Below are positions 33,068 to 45,600 of a stretch of 64,000 nt of DNA, piece by piece. The stretch comes from Bretschneidera sinensis (taxonomy: Eukaryota > Streptophyta > Magnoliopsida > Brassicales > Akaniaceae), in the NCBI GenBank assembly GCA_023935145.1, contig CM043700.1, forward strand, positions 28,528,501 through 28,592,500, in the 5' to 3' direction. Both the position numbers and the translations under genes were made by a program. The notes under the pieces are model-generated. The model ran no database searches and was not told the DNA's origin. It saw nothing but the letters and a program-made list of their open reading frames with translations. Positions within the stretch are counted from its first letter, which is position 1, and the number at the start of each line of letters is the position of its first letter.

Positions 33068-34306
33068 TCATTCTTGGGCGGCTTTCAGTAGCAATTCCAT
33101 TGTGGCTAATTTTTCTCTGGGTTTGTTTTCCAAACTCCCAAGCCTCTTCTCTTCAGAGTCAATCTTTTCCCAAGCACTGAATGGTATAACATTTTTGTTA
33201 TCCAATAACTGCAGGAGTCCCTCTCTGCCAGGCTTTGGCAAGCTAAACACAGATGCTAATACTCCTTTTTCAAGGTCTTCTGAAATGCTAGCGACCTATC
33301 ATGTCAGTGGTCTAATTAGCAAGCAGGTAATCACAATTCATGAGCTAATACTTTTTTTTTGGACAAGTAATTCATAAGCTGATACTTGCGTTTTAATTAC
33401 AGTAAAAACTGTAGCAAGATGCTTTAAACATTGCCAGTGGCGGGAACAATATTATATCTCTTAGAGCCATCAAGGGGTACAAGAGACCACTTACAGTTTC
33501 CTCAGCACAGTAAAGGTTCGTGGCAATAATCCCAGTTGGTCCTCTCTTCAACCACCCACATACATACAAACCATTCTCAAGCACTGTAGGATCTCCTGAA
33601 GAATCAGTAAGAACTCGACCTCTTATGTTAGGGACCACACCTGGCAAAGATGCAATGAAATGGACAGTAAGCAAACATTTGTCTCTTTTGCCTTTCTACT
33701 GGGGTTAGTAAGCAAATAGGTAATGCAATGCGGTTCGTTCAGAACCAGTGAATTTCCCTTGAGATGGATACAAAGACTGCTTGTCTTTTAGTTGGTTCAG
33801 ATGTGACCTAAAGAACTTCATTATTTTGAAACTCTTAAAAAGTATTGAAGAAAATGATAAAAGAATATGGCTGAGCCTTTCTATATATAAACTAGTTATC
33901 CCAAAAGAGGAGTATTACTTAAAACTAACTTGAATGATAATTTTCATAACCGGAATAGAATTGGGTCAAAATTAAATAGAAATTCCATTTCTTGCATTTG
34001 GTTGTGCACTAGAAATAGTGAAATCGTGAAATCGATTTCAATTCCAAAATTTGGATGAACAGATTAACATACCAGATTCTTTTTTTGATAAGTACTAACA
34101 TACCAGATTCAATGTGGAATCTATATTAAATGACAAAACTACCCTGGTCATAAAATCAAGTAAATAATTAATAAGAAACCCACAGAAACAGCAGCTGCGG
34201 TGGAAACACAGTGAAGCGGCTACTGCAACCATTGTGCAGGCACTGTCATGGGGAGAGAGCAGAAAGAGATGAGAAAGGATGCACAGAAAGTTGTTCTTTT
34301 AACCCA

Positions 34307-34358
34307 GGCCTAGTGGTCACCTCCAGGTCCTCCATATAGGAGACCCAGGTTTGAACCC
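34307..34358 (+). repeat. Possible tRNA-derived SINE promoter (A and B boxes) in MFDR intron
   Basis: GGCCTAGTGGT (about 34308-34317) resembles a pol III A box, and GGTTTGAACCC (34349-34358) is one base off a B box, about 40 bp apart. This looks like the head of a plant SINE. I could not find its 3' end or target duplication. Confidence 0.35.
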
Positions 34359-36707
34359 CTCCCCACCAATATACCATAAAAATGTTCTTCTGGTAGGGGT
34401 CAAATTGGAATAACAAATCTCAAGCAGGGCCATTTTAGTCCGTCCATGATAAAAGACCAAATCTTGATGATTTAGAATTGACAAATTCAAGCTCCCCCCT
34501 ACGGAATTTGTATTCCAGGTTTGGAAGAATTTGCTATTCCAAAGAATGCCAATACGACCTTCCTATGAACAAACATCAGAATTGTGGGCCTGTAGAGTGG
34601 AACGGAATTGGCCATTCAGCCCAACCTAACGGGCCTTAGTGAATTATAAATGAATCAAGTCATGAAATTTTCTTGTCAGATCTTCAATAAATGTTCAACT
34701 GAATTATTAATCTTGCAAGTTTGAAAAAACATTGGGTCAGTTGGAAGAATTCAATGTAAACGCGTAATACTCGGCTTAGTCTGCAGGTAAAATGATGTGC
34801 AGGCAGCAAGAAGGAAAATAGTATTAAAAGTCTTTAATGGTTCATCTCTTCTTTTGCTATCATTGGAATAAATAATTAATCAAACACTTTTGGAAGAAGT
34901 GTTGAGCCAGTTGAAATATCTCAATATAACAATATGCTCACAGCTTTTTTGTAGGCTAGATGCCTTGCAAGCGATATGAGGGAATAGGATAAGAAGCCCT
35001 AATGCGATAGCACATCTATTCTTTTACTTTACCTTTCTGATGATCGAAGGGTAAACCATCAACTGGTACTGATTTGTAACCAATGCTCTTTAACACCATT
35101 CTGCAAACAAAAGAACACATTGCCACGCTCTAATCAGTAAGGCATCCCATTAATTTGAATTCATATTAAGGAGGAAGGAGGAATATGGAGTAGCCTGCAC
35201 TTAACCAAAAACAAAGGAACTTTGGCTTTACCATCCCTTCATACCATAATGTGGTAAAACATGGAGCAAAGTACAAATATTTACAACTAGGCCCCTTTAC
35301 AGAGGCAGTAAAAATGGTAATTTTGCCTAAAACTCATGAATAATCAAAGCTTAGATATCCAGGAAAATTTACCCGCAGCCAAGATCCTCAAATTGTCCTG
35401 TACCAACTGCAATCTGTTTCCCAGAGCCAATACCTACAAATTGAAGTTAAATAAAGGAAACCAAACAATTGAATTGGAAGGTATGGATCCCTTATTTCAA
35501 AACAATGGAATAAGCATGCTCAGAATTTCTAATACTTGAAATAAGATAGTAACTTTTCAATCTACCATAACCAGTTTTGTTATTGTAATGATGAATCTAC
35601 CCAATTAACTTGGCTCTGCAATTGTATGTGTCAAATTGGCTGGGCTACGAGGCTTTGCAAGAAATCAATATCTGACACCATAAGAAAAGAAAACTCTGGA
35701 AAAGCAACAGTAGACTGATGCACCACAAACATTAACATAAAGAAATTACCTTTAAGAACTGTCTTCTCAAAGTGCACACCAGAGACATGACCCCTTCTGT
35801 CATCTGATTCTAGAAACCTGTCAGGTTTACGGAAGAAAACAAAGTGAAGTTCACGTTGACCTGAACTGGGTTGGGAAGGTCCAGAGGCAGCTGCCTAAGA
35901 GAGTAGTTCATAAACCCTCCTCCGAATTCGATTGTTTTTCATCTCTTCCTTCCAAAAGACAACAACACATACAGTAAGCATCAATGGAAGGACTAAACTA
36001 AAAAAGTGAATGGGAAAAGGAAAGGTGTGACAAAAAGAATATAAGAGTATCTATTTTGGGGAATTACTGAAGATTCTCATTTTTTTTAATAAGTAACTGA
36101 AAATTCTCAATTTGAGCAAATACCAACAATTTATATCGTTTCTTTCGCAGAAAAGCAAATTAAGTATGTAAAATATGTGGTGGGTAAAGGGTTGGGAATT
36201 TAGATATACCTCATCTACTGGTGTTTTAAGTAAATCAGCTTCCTTTATGTGAATATACAAATCTTTAATACCTGCAGTATGATGCCAGTAGCTTTATAAA
36301 TTCCAAAAATATGGTACGTTCTCATATAACATCTCTGAAAGTAACCAGATGCAAAAGCAAACACCTATGAAAAAGAACACTAGCAAAACCAATTAGCAAA
36401 TTATCGAAGAATTACCCAGAATTTCACGCAGCTCTTTAGCAGTACAAGCTGCTTGGACTGGGCCACGCCTTCCCACCAGGCACACTTTCCTGTAATTGTA
36501 TTTGTATCACTAAAGATAGAACCCTGATAAACTAGACTAGATTTATCAGGTTGCTTCAGAAACCTTATAGAACTTTCCTCCAGGGCAGTCAAAGCATGGT
36601 TTGCAATATCAGTTGATGCCAACTCTGTTGTTGGTCGTAAAAGGATACGAGCAACAACAAGAGCTACATTTCCCTGAAAAGTAAACGCAGATCACTATTA
36701 ATGTGAT

Positions 36708-36809
36708 GTTTGGTGCTGGATTTAATCCAGCTTCTTAAATCTCTTCAAAGCAAATTTTGCCTTGAAGAGATTTAAGCTGGATTTAATCCAGAATAAATCC
36801 ATCCCAAAC
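36708..36809. mobile_element. 102-bp foldback MITE in MFDR intron 6
   Basis: A nearly perfect hairpin. The left arm from 36716 (CTGGATTTAATCCAGCTT) pairs with the right arm ending at about 36791 (AAGCTGGATTTAATCCAG), about 37 bp, with outer ends GTTTGGTGCTGGATTT and AAATCCATCCCAAAC. The arm itself contains the palindrome CTGGATTTAATCCAG. GTTTGG-type ends recall hAT MITEs; no target duplication was resolved. Confidence 0.6.
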
Positions 36810-39142
36810 GTGGCCAAAGTCTATTATTAGACAAATTTTGGTCTGACAGGCTTCTACGAAAGTGTGGGGTGCTGAAGTCTCATGGATACTGCAATATAAT
36901 GAACGGACGGGAGTTATTCTCACAAGGGTACCATGTGTACCTAACAAGCATGTCTTGTAAAACAAGGAAATTAACCCAAATCTATAGCATGGACATCTCA
37001 GGTTACCCAGTAGTTGTAGGAGAAAGACCTCCAGAGATATCAGGGCATGTTCTGTTCATGATCAAACTACATATTTTCAAATATGATCAATATTAAAAAA
37101 AAACAAAGCATTTCTTTGGTCTTATGTGCATCTGAAAATGCATTTGGGTAAAATATCAAAATCTTGTTTTTTAAGAGGAAATTCTATGGAGATAGGTTTG
37201 GTGGTATAAATATGGAAAGATAAAACCCAAATTCATTAAAAACATCTTTCTACAATTTAATAAAATGAAGGTGATTTTTCAATCAAATCCTGAAAATAAT
37301 ATTCATAAACATCTACCAAATAAGTCTCACATTCCATTTTTTAAAACAGAAAATATAAGATTTGGTTCTTTACCAAATAGGTTCTTAGCAATTTCCCAGT
37401 GTCACATGATTTTAAAGTCTGGCCAAACACCCGCACCAGAAGGGCATATCCCCACAGTAGGTGACCTGATTGATTATAGGAGAAATTTGAATATAAATTG
37501 TGGAATAGTTTTAAAAAAGAAAAAATAAACCCTCAAAATGACAGCTACTCCATCATTAATCAATTTCATAACTCCTCCGCTTGTCCTTGTGCCTAAACAC
37601 GGCATCGCATAACTAATCCTAAGTTATCCAAATTAAATGCATTTCAATGGGAAATGTGACATGTAAGTGACCAAACTTAGCATTACTAGTAATTCTTGAA
37701 TAATAGTCATATCATTAACCTTTCTTCATAAAAAACCGTAAAACATAAGAGTACCTGACCAAGAATAACAGCTGTATCAGTGCTCTTCAAGTCAGGATCC
37801 AGGTTTCTGCCGTCCAGGTGCCCATTGTACCACCAAACAAACTCTCTAGCCGAGTGTATCCCAATCAGACTCTAGAAAAGAAAATTAAAAGAGTTATAAA
37901 CATTAAACAACAGGAATCACAACTCCATTTTCAATATCTATTATCACATGATCAAAAGAATTGAAAAACCACTAAGTTCTGTGCATGGAAGCGTTAACAA
38001 CAGAAACTCTATTGATCAACAAGACACTATAAGAGAAATAAATCCCAAGCACACTACATTAGTATCATACATACTTCTCCTGGAACGCCGAGAACTCTGT
38101 CACTCTCAGCACCATAAGCAAGCACAACCTGCACTTAACATCAGTCAAAATAATGGTGCATTACACAATACAAAATAATGCCAACAGCACAAAAATAGAA
38201 GCAGGTACTATATATTACCACATGGTACAGCTCACGAAGCTCAGGCAGGGAAATAGCTGAACCAAGCATTACATTCCCAAAGAACGAGCACCGCTCGTGT
38301 TGCGCGACCCGAGAGAACTGATTAACCACAATCTGTTGCAAGTTTTCTGGTAAAATTAAAAACCCAATTAAGAATATCTTCATTTTACAGAAATGAGCTG
38401 GTAATATTACACCCAGCTAAGCATATACTTATTTTACACAAATGAAAAGGAAAGTTGAACTATATTTGGCGATACTGCTTGTTCGGTACCTATCAAATTA
38501 AGCTTGTTGTGGGGGGTCCCCATGAAATGTTGGTCCCCACTTGAAGTTTCCATGACATCCACTGTTGTTAACTCAACCCCATGTGAATTTTCATGATCTG
38601 TGTGTGATCATAATTACTTGTGTGACTGATCATGACAATTGACATGATAGTACATTAGTACCGTCTATTTTAACTTAGTATTAACATTAAAACCTCAGCA
38701 GGTAGATAGGAATTTTTCTTATGATCATGCCAAGAAAAAAGTTCAGTATTCGCTAAATTGCATCATTGGTTTTAGGTTTTGTCTTAGCAAAATTCATTAA
38801 CATATAAAGAAAGTACCTTTGTTTCGGGATGATCAGGTGCAACACCAGAACGTACCAATCCAAAAGGCGTCGGCAATCGGTCGATTAAATCAACTTGCGC
38901 TCCTTGATGCGCTTTCAACATCTATTGTAGTAATTAATTCAAAACAATATACATATATATATATATGTTACAGTGTTGAGAGTATTAGGGTTTAAGGGTA
39001 TTGATGTAATTTCATAATATTAAGTTCTCTATATATATGACTACTAACCTTAGGGTTAGTAACCAGTTCATTGCTTATTATCTCTCTATTTCCTTTTTTT
39101 CTCGAAACCCTAATCACTGTCTAAACCCTAAACACAAACGTT

Positions 39143-39146
<4 letters not shown>

Positions 39147-39193
<47 letters not shown>
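39147..39193. repeat. (AT)n microsatellite in MFDR intron 1
   Basis: About 23 AT units, inside intron 1 (38922-39317) of the MFDR pseudogene. Confidence 0.95.
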
Positions 39194-39196
<3 letters not shown>

Positions 39197-39432
39197 GAAA
39201 CAAAAATCTGATCCTCCACTTGGTCATTCAGTTATTAATGAAGCTTAACCCTCAATATCAATTTTCCTAATTGTAAATGTATATACAAACATAGAATATG
39301 ATACGTATGTATATTACTTTATCAGCAGTGTAGAATCCGGCAGGTCCACTCCCAACAATGCAAACATGCAGAGGTTGAGGAAACAGTTGACAAGCTTCTT
39401 GATAACCAAGCCCTTGAGCGAAATATAGCCAT

Positions 39433-41670
39433 TTCTAATTCTATTTTTGTTTTTTCTAGTAAATATGAGCAGAAATTGAAGTTTTGGAGAGGTTTTAGGG
39501 GACAAAACTAGGGTCTGTTTCAGCTTTCACTCTCACGCAAGGTTGTCAATACCATACCAGGAAGCATATTGTTTCTGCTACTGGTAACAGTACTGGCTTA
39601 TTTCGGTGCCGTTTCAGATTTGACATTATTTTTTAATATGTACCTGTCAAGAAATATAAACCATAATAAAATCGTCATCATTCAAGCATAAATGACATAG
39701 ATAATGGATTTTTTTATAGAGACAACGATAATGGATTAACCAACACCAAATCATAATTATCATCCAAAGATACTATATGCCAAGCTGCCAACTACAACAC
39801 AAATCTTATACCCAGTAAGCATTTTCACAAGCGTGCCATGTATACACTTACTCCATGTTTGGAATTTGGAGAGAAAGGAAAAGAAATGATATGAATGGAA
39901 AAGAACTGAGAGAAAATGCAGGGTACAAATAACCTTTGCTTGGATGTTTAAAAAAAAGGGAAAGGATATAATGCACTTCAATATTTTTCTCTTCATTAAT
40001 AAAAGATGTCATAAAAGTAAGGGTGTAATGGTGACTGGTAAAAAATTATAAAAGAGGTACACCCTCTCTCCAATCCTCCCAACTTGGAGGAATTAAAGAA
40101 AATAAGGATTTGAAGGGAAATGGAGGGGCACTGTGTACCCCTCAATTCCCTTCCCCAACATTTAAAGACAAAAACTCCCAAACAAGAGCTACATGTATCC
40201 ATCCATTTCCATTTCCTTTCCCTTGATTTCCCTCAATCACTCCATTCCCTTCCATCCAAACACACTATTAATCATTACTGAGAAATATTTTCATACAAAA
40301 ATTGATATGAGATGTTGCAAGCATAATCAGGATATACATGGTGCAATTTGCATCTTGCAGTTTCTTTTACTGAAGATGTTGCACAGCTCTAAGAATCCAA
40401 AGTACTTACTGTATTGGTGAAGTGGTAATATGCAGTTATGACAAAGTTTAAAAAAGAAAAAAAAATGAACATTTTGATCATTTAAACTTGATATAAATTT
40501 TTAAGGATTAAATAAAATATTTGAAACTAAAGCAAAGGTCACCATCAAGAATTTTTTTTATAAAGAAATACTTTATAAATTGCATCTAACAATGAGCTAT
40601 TATAATGGGTCAGTTAATAGCACTATGCAAAAAGCAGTTACATAATCCAGATGAATGAAAGAGAGTATAGACTATAGATCTCTTTCAAATTTCCTCATCC
40701 TCTCAACAGTGAATAAGGATCAAGTATTTTTATTAAAATTAAGGAGCAACGGATAGCTGTATAACCGAGAAAGATTGAAAGCATAACATTACCGCTGATT
40801 CGCGCAGCAAAGAGTGTAGCAGCTGGAGCTATCGAACCCAAAGAGAGATGAAACCGAGAAAGAAAATCAAAATCCCTAAACTACAGGTCTTGAATAGTGA
40901 AAGAGGAGAACCGAAGAGATAAGTTACGCAATTGAAAGTCCTAAAATACCCCGATCTGAGACAAATTTACCAAATAAGACCACTTAGCTATGTACTGACC
41001 AGAAATATACAATTCGGCCGAAAAATCCAGAAACGGCTGGAATAGGCTGGTGCACAGAGCTGAATCGAACGGTACGAAATTAAGAATCTTGCAGTTGAAA
41101 CTTGAAAACCTAGACCGTATACAGTTGAAAAACTAGATCTGGGCTAAACGGCCCAGATTCTTAAGATGTACTGAAATGGATTAGTGATATATGTGTACGT
41201 TTCATGTCCGGCTTCATTTGGGCCTGTTGTACTGCAACAGTATGTGCCTCAAAGTTCAAGCAGGAAAATTTAAAATATAACAGCAAATTACAATGCGCTA
41301 CTATGACTATGAGGTATATGGAAACTACACAAGGCACCATCTATATATATCTAACATAACACTGCCGTCCGTTAACTGTTTAGATCTAACATCTAACGCA
41401 TTTGATCCACTTTCCGCTAGTCAACATTGAGGTCATACTCTTTTATTTCAAAGGTACCCTTGTTTTTTTTAGTGTTGCACGATTGAAAGTTAAACAACCA
41501 TAATTTTAAAAAGAAAATATTTTTATTTATATTATTTTTGTACCAAATAAAAATTTGATTGATAATTTTTTTAAATTTTATTGATAACATTAATTAAATA
41601 TATACGAACGACATTAATAAAATTCTCCAAAATTATTGAATTTCCATTAAGAGAGAGAGATTAGCAATGA
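39433..41670. other. Flank between MFDR and PPR pseudogenes
   Basis: MFDR promoter side. A stretch at about 39848-40267 has GTTTGGA-type inverted ends (CCATGTTTGGAATTTGG and TTCCATCCAAACACAC) and may be another hAT MITE, but no target duplication was found. No gene was recognised; a short AT-rich motif near 41560-41640 recurs at 20.3 kb and 46.1 kb. Confidence 0.4.
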
Positions 41671-42681
41671 TTCTTAACTTCGAGCCTTCGACAAAACCAT
41701 GCCAAAAGAGCACTATAAGAAACACAATTCTTCTCCAGCATCTCCTTAAATGTCTACCCACCAAGCCAAATTCCATTTAAGTTATAAACATTTCTGTCCA
41801 AGTAATAGCATCTCTTACTGGCATCGTCAGAAACAAAGCCACCACATCTCTTAAACTGTTTCACTTAGTGTAGAACCCAAAGTAGCTCCAGTCATAGACT
41901 CCTTCACTACACTAGATATCAGAGTATTCCACGAGTGAATATCTCTGAGGCATTTTCATCAAACAACCTAAGCACAACATCAAAATGCCCATAATACTTA
42001 CCATACAAACCTATAAGCAAGATCGCAACAAAATCACTATCCAAACCCCATTTTGATCACCAAACCATGAAATTGCAAACCCAATTCCAACTGCAAAGCC
42101 TTTATACAAGCAGTCAAAATAGCAACATTATATGCTATATTCATTCGGCTAATACCTGCACTCTTTGTCCTTAAGAAAAGCCTTATCATTTCAACTTCTC
42201 GATTCGGCTTAGTAAAACCCAAAATCAATGCAGTGTACGACACCATAATGGGGGAAGAAAGGCCCAAGAAAACCCTGTAAGCATCGGGCATAAGACCCAA
42301 CTTGATGTAAGCTGCAATGAGGGCAGATGTGTATATTCTTCCTGAAGCTTGAGGATGAAAGTGTGCACAGCCCTGAAAAGATTAGTGTCAATGTACTAAA
42401 GTGAGAGGGGAAACAAAGAGAAAAACCTATTAAGTAGAAGAGAAGTTATTGACAGCGAAGAGATCTAGAGGCAAGAGGGCTGTTTGAGAAAGAGAGAGTG
42501 GGGTGTGGGGAGAGTAGAAGGGTTTGGTGGAGGAGAAGAGAAGGTGGTGATTGTGGAGTTTGGGTTTAATGAGAGAAAGAGAAAAGAGTAATTGTGGTTT
42601 TGAAGGTAAGCAAAGGAGAATGTGGCAGTGGGGGAGTAATTGATTCTCTCTTAATGTTGTTTTTTCCCTAGATGAATCCAT
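41671..42681 (-). pseudogene. Degraded pentatricopeptide-repeat gene, EMB175-like
   Basis: PPR proteins bind organelle RNA; EMB175 is a chloroplast PPR needed for embryo development. From 42681 the frame reads an N-terminal, transit-peptide-like start. After a TAG (42396-42398) and a frameshift come AVHTFILKLQEE and then GLMPDAYRVFLGLSSP, VSYTALILGFTKPN, AILTACIKALQLELGLQFHGLVIKMGF (42391-42037). Below 42037 further PPR-like pieces appear in mixed frames (RLFDE, FTRGIL, EMLEKNCVSYSAL) down to about 41671. The order of pieces follows EMB175-type proteins from memory. With stops, frameshifts and gaps the gene is dead, and the C-terminal majority is absent. Confidence 0.8.
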
Positions 42682-45600
42682 TAGGTTTTAAGTTTTAATT
42701 GATTTTTATTCCTTAACGAATCTATTAGATTTTAATTATTTTTTTTTAAATTTATATATCCGTACAAAGTGTGTTGCTTTATAATTTCATATTGATCAAT
42801 AACAAACAATAAAATTGAGGTTTCTGTCATAAAAATAAAAAAAATATATATTGATAAAAGCATGATCTTTCAAGTAATTAACGGAAAATTATGATTGATT
42901 AACTTTTAAAATAAAAATTGTGAGATGAGTGTATGCTCATGTCCTATTTTTGAAGGTCCTTAACAATTTTTTTTTAAAAAAACAATCAGATATAAACAAC
43001 TCACTTGACTAATCAAATTAGAAAGTATAAAGAGAGCTTTCAATTCCAATACACATTGTCAAAAATGGTCACAATAAAAGAGAATTGTCAAAAATCGTTA
43101 CAATATAAGAGAAAGCTAGCCTCATCAATAATATCAATATTTTTATTGTTTCGATCACTGTACATATAAGCACAATCCTCTCCTCCACCAAGCTCAGTCC
43201 CTCTCATATCCACAACACTGGCTAATCCTAACACTAACTTTTCTGTATCTTAAAATCCCATGAAAGAACAGATGAAAAAATGATAAATTACAAATTCATC
43301 CCTGAATTTTAGTCTTAATTACAACTTAATCTACTAATTTTCAACTTGAACAATTCGCTTTGGCCTTGAAGAAAGAAATCAAGGATATGATGCTTTTGGT
43401 CATGAGGAAAAAAAAAAGTAAACGTTGCAATGCTTTTTTTATATATGTTTTAGGCTAAACTTCGATAAACTTACAAGCCAAAATGGTTTGTTGTATTATC
43501 TCTCCTGATTTTCTTCTAGAAATGTAGCCCATAAAAGAATTATCGTCATTAGAATCAGTGGCATTTACTTATCATGAAAACACACATAGCAAGAAAAGTT
43601 AAATGAAATGAAAAAAGAAATTATGAATATATTTAAGAAAATAGGAAAATGAAGAACCTTAAAGGGTCAGTGAGTACTGGCATATCTTTCCAGTGCTTGA
43701 GAAGATGCTGAGGACAATCTGAGCATCACTAAACACCGAAAGCTCATGGGTCTATTTAAGTTCTCAGTCCTTTTTGTGCTGTGTTTTTTGGATGGAAACA
43801 GATACGAAATTTCGCAGAACAAGAAGAGAATTTGGGTGAGAGGCTGGGCTGGTGGGCTGGGAATAAGACAATAGAAGGCAGGGCCAGTGAGGATTGGAAA
43901 GTGGAAGATTGGGCCTCAGCTAAATGGTATAAAAGAAAATGAGCCCAGATTTGGCACATACCAGTCTGGGCTGCACCTTCACTTTTGAAAAAGGCTTTGG
44001 TTAAATGATATAAAAATCGAAATTGAGGTTTTAGAATCACAAAATTTTAAATTTTATTTTTATTTGTATGTAAGTTATTTCTTTAATTTTATATTTTAAA
44101 TAAATAATATGATATTATTAGAGATCTATATATAAGTTATGTGAAAATATTATTAGTTTGCATGACTCTTAAATCATTTTATTATTATATTTATATTGTA
44201 TCGATTCACTTATAAAACTTAAAAGTAAAATATGTCTCATAGGTCTTAAGGTGGGTAATTAGCAGTTAAATCCTGTCGGTGAAAATCTACAAATGGTTAG
44301 TAATGAAGTCAACCGCTTCCCAGAAAGTTTACCAACATAAATTTGACAATGGAAATTTTAAAAAAAAAATTAAATGAAAGAACACTACATTTTATGCTTT
44401 TTGTTTACCAACGTTAATTAATTAGGATAAGACTAGTAGAATGCAGTTGAGAATGATTCATTTTAAGGTCAAAATGTTCTCAAGAGAAATACCAGAAAAG
44501 AAGAAAAGGAATGGTTCTCAAGTCCAACATACCCAAGTGCTTTTTGTTTACCAAACTCGCCTTTTCACTTTGTACAAAGTCATAATAAAAACTTAATAAT
44601 TTAGGAAAATAGCTATAATTAAATTTATTAAGGGTGGTTTTATTTTCACGAGAAAAAATTTTCTTTTTATGGTATCTTTTAATATAAAAAAAATTGATCT
44701 TGAAAAAGGTTTTTTTATAAAAAATTTATCTTAAAAACAAATTCCTCTCCTATAAAAAAAATGATGTCTTTATTGAAAATAGTTAATTCAACTTAAATTA
44801 CACGTCTCTCGTAGTTTTGTCTTTTTGGAAGAAAAAAAGTTTAAAAGGTGTCATGATTACTTGAAATTAAAATCAATTACAACATATTTTATAGCTTTAT
44901 ATGATTGTAAAAGTTGATATAATTGGACTTATGGGTCTAGAAATTAACGTATCTCAACCAACAAGCAAAGAAATGAAAAATTGGTCAGTGATGTACTCTG
45001 TTTTTTAACAATAGACAAATACGATAAGTCTGGATTGCAACATTATTTCTCTCTCTTAAGCTTGATTAGCGATGGATTTAACTAAAGTGTTTAAGTTTGG
45101 TTCGATTTCAAATAAAATGTTAGAACTCGAATTTGATCCAAATTCAAAAATTTAATTTGAATTTAGTTAATTTTTTTATTGGTTCAAATTTAACAATAAA
45201 TGATTCAATTTAAACCCGAACTCAAGTTTAAAACTGAGCTTTAGATTATCTATTCAATCTCAAGTTTGAACATGAATTTTAATTTTAATAAATAAAAATA
45301 TTAATATTAATATTAATATAAAAATATTAGCTCAAATTCGATAATTTCTTATTGAACTGTTCGTGAGACTCACAAGTTATGTAAATAAAGTATTCAGATA
45401 TTTTTCAAGTTTGAATTGAACTTAAAACTCAATGAACTAAACTCAAGCTCCAATAACTCAATTAAAGCTTGATTAATTCGAATCCATCGGCTTTCTTAAT
45501 ACTTCAAAAAAAAATATATTCTTTCTCTGTCAAATGAGTATAGTGCTGTAGCTGAAATATATATCCATTAATTTGATGATACAAGTAAATCTCATTTAAA

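Larger units (their letters stand above)
33068..39432 (-). pseudogene. MFDR: Mitochondrial adrenodoxin/ferredoxin-NADP reductase (MFDR) pseudogene, 13 exons
   Basis: The functional enzyme is an FAD protein that passes electrons from NADPH to mitochondrial ferredoxin for Fe-S cluster and biotin synthesis. Exons: 39318-39432, 38817-38921, 38219-38332, 38075-38128, 37755-37871, 36564-36673, 36416-36489, 36210-36271, 35750-35948, 35373-35433, 35033-35100, 33495-33640, 33068-33295. All are bounded by GT-AG and join in phase from exon 2 on. Conserved blocks include VCIVGSGPAGFYTA (FAD loop), [44 protein letters not shown] and CGWLKRGPTGIIATNLYCAEET. Lesions: exon 1 is 115 nt and the start frame (MAIFRSRAWLSRS...) does not reach the FAD loop frame; TAG at 35895-35897 in exon 9 where relatives have Lys; Asp to Val in GNVALDVAR (36656-36658). 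A young, unprocessed pseudogene, or a sequence with errors; a working copy should exist elsewhere. Confidence 0.9.

Noticed and set aside
43690..43735. Small hairpin GATGCTGAG...CTGAGCATC as a snoRNA
   Set aside because: A CTGA is present but no C box (RTGATGA) in the right place.
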